NCBI GenBank assembly: GCA_964529795.1
Contig: CAZGXM010000020.1
Coordinates: 1 to 37,598 of the forward strand
DNA: 37,598 nucleotides
Reading direction: 5' to 3'
DNA from: CAZGXM01 sp964529795
GTDB lineage: Bacteria > Bacillota > JADQBR01
The notes beneath the pieces are model-generated. The model did no database searches and was not told the DNA's origin. It was given only the letters and a program-made list of their open reading frames with translations. Positions 32,073 through 37,598 of the stretch are shown piece by piece. Both the position numbers and the translations under genes were made by a program. The first letter of the stretch is position 1. Each line of letters starts with the position of its first letter.

Positions 32073-34260
32073 GGTGTGGCAGGAACTGGGCCTGACCGAT
32101 GCGGAATATGAAAAAATTATCGAACTGCTGGGACGGGAACCAAACTATACGGAACTTTCCATGTTTTCCGTCATGTGGTCCGAACACTGCAGTTATAAAA
32201 ATTCCCGGCCGGTGCTAAAGAATTTTCCCGGCGGCGGGCCCCAGGTGCTGCAGGGACCCGGTGAAAATGCCGGCATTGTGGACATTGGCGACGGCTTGGG
32301 GATTGCGTTTAAAATTGAAAGCCATAACCACCCCTCGGCTATTGAGCCTTTTCAGGGAGCTGCTACCGGTGTCGGCGGTATTATCCGGGACATTTTCACC
32401 ATGGGCGCGCGGCCCATCGCACTGTTAAACTCACTGCGGTTCGGTTCTTTGGAAAGTGACCGGGTCAAGTTTCTCTTTAACGGTGTTGTTTCCGGTATCG
32501 GCTGGTACGGCAACTGTATCGGCATCCCCACTGTGGCCGGTGAGGTATATTTCAATGACTGCTATGCCGGCAATCCCCTGGTCAATGCCATGTGTGTGGG
32601 GCTTTTGGAACACAAGGACATAAAGCGGGGCACTGCTTCCGGCGTGGGCAACCCGGTAATGGCAGTGGGGACCCGTACCGGCAGGGACGGCATTCACGGC
32701 GCCACATTTGCGTCAGAAGAACTGGGGGATGAATCCGAGGATAAAAGGCCGTCGGTCCAGGTGGGCGACCCTTTTATGGAGAAACTGCTGTTGGAAGCCT
32801 GCCTGGAATTAATAAAGTCCGGTGCCGTAGTGGGTATGCAGGATATGGGGGCTGCAGGCCTTACCAGTTCATCCTGTGAAATGGCTACCCGGGGCGGCAG
32901 CGGCATGATTATTGACGTGGCCAGGGTACCGCGGCGGGAGGAAGGAATGAAGCCTTACGAAGTACTGCTTTCGGAATCCCAGGAGCGGATGCTGGTAATA
33001 CCCAAGAAAGGCAAGGAAAAACTGGTAGAGGAGATTTTTGCCAAGTGGGGTCTGGAAGCAGCGGTGATCGGTGAGGTCACCGACGACGGCAACCTGACCA
33101 TTAAAAATGGGGAAGAGACTGTTGCCGTTGTTCCCGCCACTGCCCTGACCGAGGCCTGCCCGGTTAACGAGCCGGACAGCAAAAAACCTGAATACCTTTC
33201 CAGGGCAACTGAATTTTCCGTGGAAAGTTTGCCGGAACCGGCAGATTATAATGAGACGCTGTTAAGGTTACTGGCGGCACCAACCATAGCCAGCAAGGAA
33301 TGGGTTTACCGGCAGTATGACTACATGGTGCGCACCAATACCGTGGTGGGCCCGGGGTCTGACGCGGCGGTGCTGAGGATTAAAGGGACCAAGAAAGGCG
33401 TGGCAGTGACTACCGACTGCAACTCCCTGTACTGCTACCTGGACCCGTTTACCGGCGGTGCCATTGCCGTTGCGGAAGCGGCCAGAAACCTTGTCTGCAG
33501 CGGGGCCAAACCGCTGGCGGTTACTGACTGTTTGAACTTTGGCAACCCGGAAAAGCCGGAGATATTCTGGCAGTTTAAAGAAGCTGTGGCGGGGATGAGT
33601 GAGGCCTGCCGGGTTTTATCAACTCCCGTAGTAAGCGGTAACGTCAGCTTTTACAACGAAACCAGCGGCAGGGCAGTTTACCCCACGCCGGTGGTAGGGA
33701 TGGTCGGCCTGGTGGAGGATATTGAACAGCGGTGTACTATGGGCTTTAATAGTGAAGGTGATTTGATTTACCTGCTGGGTGAGACAAAGGCGGAACTGGG
33801 TGGTTCCCAGTACCTGTCGGTCATCCACGGCCGGGACGCAGGCAAGGTGCCGGAACTTGACCTTGGCCGGGAAGCCAGGGTACAGCGCTGCTGTCTGGAT
33901 GCCATCAAGGCCGGCATCATCAACTCAGCCCATGACTGTGCCGAAGGGGGAATGGCAGTTGCCCTGGCGGAATGTGCCATTAGCGGCGGTAAAGGTTTTG
34001 TGGCAGATTTGGAAGGCAATCTGACTGTCAGGGAACTGCTGTTTTCCGAAAGCCAGTCAAGAATCGTGGTTTCCCTGGCGCCCGCAGAAGAAAAGAACCT
34101 GCTTACTTTAGCCGAAAAACACGGTATACCTTGTGAAAAAGTGGGGCGGGTGACCGGAGAGAGCCTGCGCATCAGCGTCAGGGCTAATGAAGTTATTGGT
34201 ATACCTCTGGGTCAGGCAACCACTACCTGGCGGGAGGCGATTGAATGTATGCTGAGTTAG
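32065..34260 (+). CDS. purL: Phosphoribosylformylglycinamidine synthase, PurL subunit
   Basis: A 731-residue small-type PurL that converts FGAR to FGAM with ATP and ammonia from PurQ. It shows MFSVMWSEHCSYKNSRP, KIESHNHPSAIEPFQGAATG, the DIFTMGARPIA block and the repeated AIRS-like fold typical of the family. GTG at 32065 is preferred because GGGGGTGG (32052-32059) lies just upstream; a TTG at 32047 would add six residues. It overlaps purQ and purF, so the operon is tightly packed here. Confidence 0.96.
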   Translation: MTEVWQELGLTDAEYEKIIELLGREPNYTELSMFSVMWSEHCSYKNSRPVLKNFPGGGPQVLQGPGENAGIVDIGDGLGIAFKIESHNHPSAIEPFQGAATGVGGIIRDIFTMGARPIALLNSLRFGSLESDRVKFLFNGVVSGIGWYGNCIGIPTVAGEVYFNDCYAGNPLVNAMCVGLLEHKDIKRGTASGVGNPVMAVGTRTGRDGIHGATFASEELGDESEDKRPSVQVGDPFMEKLLLEACLELIKSGAVVGMQDMGAAGLTSSSCEMATRGGSGMIIDVARVPRREEGMKPYEVLLSESQERMLVIPKKGKEKLVEEIFAKWGLEAAVIGEVTDDGNLTIKNGEETVAVVPATALTEACPVNEPDSKKPEYLSRATEFSVESLPEPADYNETLLRLLAAPTIASKEWVYRQYDYMVRTNTVVGPGSDAAVLRIKGTKKGVAVTTDCNSLYCYLDPFTGGAIAVAEAARNLVCSGAKPLAVTDCLNFGNPEKPEIFWQFKEAVAGMSEACRVLSTPVVSGNVSFYNETSGRAVYPTPVVGMVGLVEDIEQRCTMGFNSEGDLIYLLGETKAELGGSQYLSVIHGRDAGKVPELDLGREARVQRCCLDAIKAGIINSAHDCAEGGMAVALAECAISGGKGFVADLEGNLTVRELLFSESQSRIVVSLAPAEEKNLLTLAEKHGIPCEKVGRVTGESLRISVRANEVIGIPLGQATTTWREAIECMLS

Positions 34261-35669
34261 ACAAAGTCAAGGACGAGTGTGGTGTTTTCGGTATTTACGG
34301 CCCGGGTATGCAGGTGGCAAAACTCACCTATTATGGTTTGTATGCCCTGCAGCACCGCGGTCAGGAAAGTGCCGGCATTGCTACCAGTAGCGGCCGGGAC
34401 ATACAGCTGCACAAAAACATGGGACTGGTAACGGAAGTATTTACCGAGGAAATCTTAAACAAACTGCAGGGAAAAATTGCTATCGGCCACGTGCGCTATT
34501 CCACCACCGGCTCCAGTCTGCTGGCCAATGCCCAGCCGCTGGCGTTCAGTTACTGTCGCGGCAGGGTGGCCCTGGCCCATAACGGCAACCTGACCAATGC
34601 CAATGAACTGCGTAACAGCCTGGGGGCTACCGGCTCGGTGTTCCAGTCCACCACAGACAGTGAGGTAATTGTCAATTTAATTGCCCGTTACGGGCAGAAC
34701 CCCATTGAAGAGGCATTGATGAAGTGCATGATTGATATCAAGGGGGCCTATTCCCTGCTGGTAATGACCGAAGACAAATTAATCGGCGTACGCGACCCCC
34801 ACGGTGTCCGTCCTCTTTGTATCGGTAAATTGGATGACGGCTATGTGATTGCCTCGGAAACCTGCGCGCTGGATACCGTAGGTGCGGAATTCATGCGCGA
34901 TGTGGAACCGGGAGAAATTGTTATAATTGACGAAAACGGCATTCATTCCGTTAATAGTCTGCGCAGTCTCCGGCAAGCGCTGTGTATTTTTGAATTTGTC
35001 TACCTGGCCCGCCCGGACAGCAACATTGACGGCCAGAATGTGGTTATTACCCGGCGCCGGTTCGGGCGCCAGCTGGCCCGGGAATGCAAAATAGATGCGG
35101 ATATGGTTATCCCCGTGCCGGACTCCGGTACCGCGGCAGCAGTTGGCTATGCCGAAGCATCCGGAATACCTTTTGAGGAAGGATTGATGAAAAACCGCTA
35201 TGTGGGCCGGACCTTTATTCAGCCTTCCCAGGAGATGCGGGACCTGGGGGTGCGGCTGAAATTAAACCCGGTGAAAAGTGTGCTGGCCGGTAAAAGGGTG
35301 ATTATGGTGGATGACTCCATTGTACGCGGCACCACCAGTAAGAAAATTGTCCAGATGCTGCACAGGGTCGGCGTCAAGGAGGTACACATGCTGGTCAGTT
35401 CACCACCTATTTTACACCCGTGTTACTACGGTATTGATACCTCTGCCCGGGCTGAACTGATTGCCGCCCGGTATAACTTGGGCGAAATAAAAGAGCATAT
35501 CGGGGCGGACAGCCTGCATTACCTCAGCTTGGAGGGAATGCTCAAGGCAGCGGGTAAAGAACCGGACTATTTCTGCAGCGCCTGTTTCAGCGGGAAATAT
35601 CCAATAGAGATTCCTGATTTCAAACACACGGGCAAGTACATTTTGGAAACAGGTGGTAACCATGTCTAA
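34245..35669 (+). CDS. purF: Amidophosphoribosyltransferase
   Basis: A 474-residue enzyme of the first committed step, making phosphoribosylamine from PRPP and glutamine. An 11-residue propeptide precedes the nucleophile C12 (DECGVFGIYG). The PRPP loop is VIMVDDSIVRGTTS. Cysteines for a structural [4Fe-4S] cluster as in the Bacillus enzyme are present: one in LRQALCIFEF, one in LHPCYYGID, and CSAC near the C-terminus. The Fe-S form is oxygen-labile, fitting an anaerobe. The start lies inside the end of purL. PRPP is its substrate, which ties it to the PRPP riboswitch of the leader. Confidence 0.97.
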   Translation: MYAELDKVKDECGVFGIYGPGMQVAKLTYYGLYALQHRGQESAGIATSSGRDIQLHKNMGLVTEVFTEEILNKLQGKIAIGHVRYSTTGSSLLANAQPLAFSYCRGRVALAHNGNLTNANELRNSLGATGSVFQSTTDSEVIVNLIARYGQNPIEEALMKCMIDIKGAYSLLVMTEDKLIGVRDPHGVRPLCIGKLDDGYVIASETCALDTVGAEFMRDVEPGEIVIIDENGIHSVNSLRSLRQALCIFEFVYLARPDSNIDGQNVVITRRRFGRQLARECKIDADMVIPVPDSGTAAAVGYAEASGIPFEEGLMKNRYVGRTFIQPSQEMRDLGVRLKLNPVKSVLAGKRVIMVDDSIVRGTTSKKIVQMLHRVGVKEVHMLVSSPPILHPCYYGIDTSARAELIAARYNLGEIKEHIGADSLHYLSLEGMLKAAGKEPDYFCSACFSGKYPIEIPDFKHTGKYILETGGNHV

Positions 35670-36675
35670 GTCCAAGAGTATTTCTTATCAAGACGCGGGT
35701 GTAGATATAGATGCGGGAAACCGCGCGGTGGAATTGATGAAAGGCGCGGTTAAAAAGACCTGGCGTCCCGGGGTGCTGACCGGTTTGGGCGGTTTTGGCG
35801 GCCTGTTTGCCCCGGATATCGGCAAGTACCGGCAGCCGGTGCTGGTTTCCGGCACCGATGGCGTGGGCACCAAGCTGCGTATTGCTTTTGCTCTGGATAT
35901 GCACGATACGATTGGGATTGATGCAGTGGCCATGTGTGTCAATGACATTCTGGCCCAGGGAGCGGAACCGCTGTTTTTTCTGGATTACCTGGCAGTAGGT
36001 AAGCTCATTCCCGAAAAGGTCAGTGAAATTGTCACCGGTGTGGCCCGGGGGTGCCGGCAGGCGGGTTGTGCGTTAATTGGCGGCGAAACCGCCGAGATGC
36101 CCGGCTTTTACAGCGAAGAGGAGTATGATATTGCCGGTTTTGCCGTGGGCATAGTGGACCGGGATAAACTTGTGGACGGTAAAGAGATAAAGCCGGGGGA
36201 TGTGCTGGTCGGTCTTTCCAGTTCCGGCCTGCACAGTAACGGTTATTCCCTGGCCCGGCGGGTACTGCTGGCGGATGATTTGAGCAACTTGACCGCTTTT
36301 GAGGAGGAATTGGGCTGTACTCTGGGAGAGGAAATGCTTAAGCCCACAAAAATTTATGTTGCCCAGGTGCTGCCCTTGCTTGAGAAATTTCATATCAAAG
36401 GTATGGCTCATATCACCGGCGGCGGTCTGGTGGAAAATGTTCCCCGTACCCTGCCGGAGGGGTTAGTCCCCCGGTTTGACTATGGTTCCTGGCCTGTGCC
36501 GCCGGTTTTTAAGCTTGTACAGCAGCGGGGCAATGTTGCCGAAAAGGAAATGTACCGTACCTTTAATATGGGTATTGGTTTTGTGCTGGTGGTTTCCCCG
36601 GAGGAAGCAGATGCGGTAATGGACGCTATTCACGGTGATTGTTACAAGATTGGTACGGTTGAAAAGGTAAAATAG
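35662..36675 (+). CDS. purM: Phosphoribosylformylglycinamidine cyclo-ligase (AIR synthetase)
   Basis: A 337-residue ATP-dependent enzyme that closes the imidazole ring to give AIR. It shows SYQDAGVDIDAGN at the N-terminus, LVSGTDGVGTKLRIAF, the VNDILAQGAEPLFFLDYLA block and GGETAEMPGFY, all diagnostic. ATG 35662 is taken because AGGTGG lies just before it; a GTG at 35653 is in frame. It overlaps the purF end by eight bases. Confidence 0.96.
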   Translation: MSKSKSISYQDAGVDIDAGNRAVELMKGAVKKTWRPGVLTGLGGFGGLFAPDIGKYRQPVLVSGTDGVGTKLRIAFALDMHDTIGIDAVAMCVNDILAQGAEPLFFLDYLAVGKLIPEKVSEIVTGVARGCRQAGCALIGGETAEMPGFYSEEEYDIAGFAVGIVDRDKLVDGKEIKPGDVLVGLSSSGLHSNGYSLARRVLLADDLSNLTAFEEELGCTLGEEMLKPTKIYVAQVLPLLEKFHIKGMAHITGGGLVENVPRTLPEGLVPRFDYGSWPVPPVFKLVQQRGNVAEKEMYRTFNMGIGFVLVVSPEEADAVMDAIHGDCYKIGTVEKVK

Positions 36676-36687
36676 GGGGGTGAAAAA

Positions 36688-37293
36688 ATGCGGGTAGTGG
36701 TACTGGCCTCAGGGAGAGGTTCCAACTTGCAGGCCATTATGGACGCGGTGGAGAATAATGGACTGGATATAGAGATTGTCAGGGTTATCAGTGATAACCC
36801 CGGCGCCAAAGCGCTGGAACGGGCAGGGGAAAAAGGTATTCCTGCCAGGGTGCTTTTGGCGGCTGATTTTTCAAGCAGACAGGAATATGACCGGGCTTTG
36901 GCAAAAGCAGTTAAAGAGGCGGCGGCGGACTACGTTGTTCTGGCCGGCTTTATGCGGCTGCTGGGGGAAGAGTTTATCCGGCAGTTTCCCAACCGGATTA
37001 TCAATATTCATCCCTCCCTGCTGCCGGCTTTTCCCGGCTTGAATGCCCAAAAACAGGCTGTGGACTACGGGGTGAAAGTTTCCGGTTGCACGGTGCATTT
37101 TGTGGACAGGGGAATGGATACGGGACCAATCATTGCCCAGAAAGCAGTACCGGTGATGGAAAATGACACCGAGGAAAGTCTGGCAGCACGTATTTTGGAA
37201 CAGGAGCACAAGTTGTATCCGGCGGTACTGGAACTTCTCAGTAAAGGACTGGTGGAAGTGGAGGGCCGGAATGTAAAGTTGAAAGGTGAGTAA
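36688..37293 (+). CDS. purN: Phosphoribosylglycinamide formyltransferase (folate-dependent)
   Basis: A 201-residue enzyme that moves a formyl group from 10-formyltetrahydrofolate to GAR. It shows VLASGRGSNLQAIMDA at the N-terminus, the catalytic block INIHPSLLPAFPG with the essential Asn-x-His, and the VSGCTVHFVDRGMDTGPII block with the catalytic Asp. Length is normal. It follows purM after 12 bases behind GGGGGGTGA. Confidence 0.97.
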   Translation: MRVVVLASGRGSNLQAIMDAVENNGLDIEIVRVISDNPGAKALERAGEKGIPARVLLAADFSSRQEYDRALAKAVKEAAADYVVLAGFMRLLGEEFIRQFPNRIINIHPSLLPAFPGLNAQKQAVDYGVKVSGCTVHFVDRGMDTGPIIAQKAVPVMENDTEESLAARILEQEHKLYPAVLELLSKGLVEVEGRNVKLKGE

Positions 37294-37316
37294 ATTAAGA
37301 GAGGATGGTGAAGTAA

Positions 37317-37598
37317 ATGAAAAGAGCGTTGGTGAGTGTGTCGGACAAGACGGGTGTCAAGGAATTTGCCAAGGGTCTGGTGGCTCTCGGGTACGAAGTG
37401 GTTTCCACCGGCGGTACGGCCAAGGTGTTGCAGGAGGCAGGAGTACCGGTAACCTACGTCAGTGACATCACCGGTTTCCCGGAAATTCTGGAAGGCCGGG
37501 TGAAAACACTCCACCCCCATGTGCACGGGGGAATCCTGGCCAAGCGCAGTTCCGAACATCTGGCGCAGCTGAGTGAGCATGGTATCGTACCCATTGAT
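37317..37598 (+). CDS. purH: Bifunctional AICAR formyltransferase/IMP cyclohydrolase (5' part)
   Basis: The first 94 codons of purH; the gene runs off the right edge. The visible part is the MGS-like cyclohydrolase domain, with ALVSVSDKTGVKEFA, VVSTGGTAKVLQE, and GRVKTLHPHVHGGILAKR. GAGGATGG lies before the ATG. Bacillus-type order suggests purD follows outside the window. Confidence 0.95.
   Translation, partial: MKRALVSVSDKTGVKEFAKGLVALGYEVVSTGGTAKVLQEAGVPVTYVSDITGFPEILEGRVKTLHPHVHGGILAKRSSEHLAQLSEHGIVPID

Noticed and set aside
37065..37580. Open frame of 171 codons on the - strand at the right end
   Set aside because: Opposite purN and purH, which are intact and well conserved; no start signals and no recognisable product.

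Overview
The window comes from a low-to-mid GC anaerobic Firmicute of the class Clostridia. Supporting this are strong AGGAGG-type ribosome sites with frequent TTG and GTG starts, a CIRCE-controlled groESL, a ferredoxin-linked 2-oxoacid oxidoreductase with its own sigma-54 activator, a radical-SAM aminomutase, a YcbA/YcbB (GlnK/GlnL)-like two-component pair and a Bacillus-order pur operon. Genus cannot be fixed from the sequence. Every gene I can support lies on the + strand.

Layout. 1-5025: tail of an unknown gene, a YezD-like small protein, then a sulfate activation and reduction operon (sat, APS kinase, an AprA/AprB-type APS reductase, a TauE/SafE permease). 5026-7346: promoter and CIRCE, groES, groEL, terminator. 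7347-10610: a long leader with a very good sigma-54 promoter, then korDABC. 10720-12587: a GAFTGA-containing sigma-54 activator, the obvious candidate regulator of kor. 12750-17247: a membrane-anchored LolA-like protein, then a MoxR / DUF58 / transglutaminase trio. 17354-19562: hpt and guaA, ended by a terminator. 19724-27648: glutamate 2,3-aminomutase, a TAXI-type TRAP transporter (receptor, DUF1850, fused permease), and a GlnK/GlnL-like sensor and regulator. 27781-end: the purine operon, led by a sigma-A promoter, a guanine riboswitch in tandem with a PRPP (ykkC subtype) riboswitch and a terminator, then a deleted remnant of a purine permease, purE, purB, purC, purS, purQ, purL, purF, purM, purN and the start of purH.

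The most interesting parts are two. First, the 19.6-27.6 kb region looks like one glutamate-centred module. The aminomutase carries the glutamate-type substrate residues (Lys347 and Asn384 where lysine 2,3-aminomutase has two Asp). The TAXI receptor family includes a glutamate/glutamine binder. The two-component pair resembles the glutamine-responsive GlnK/GlnL system. Both the aminomutase gene and the transporter operon are preceded by the same GTAG(T/G) direct repeats at a 10-bp period. I infer a regulon for glutamate uptake and conversion to beta-glutamate, a compatible solute. Second, the purine operon is controlled by a tandem guanine-PRPP riboswitch, and behind it sits a 57-codon in-frame relic joining the two ends of an AzgA/PbuG-type permease.
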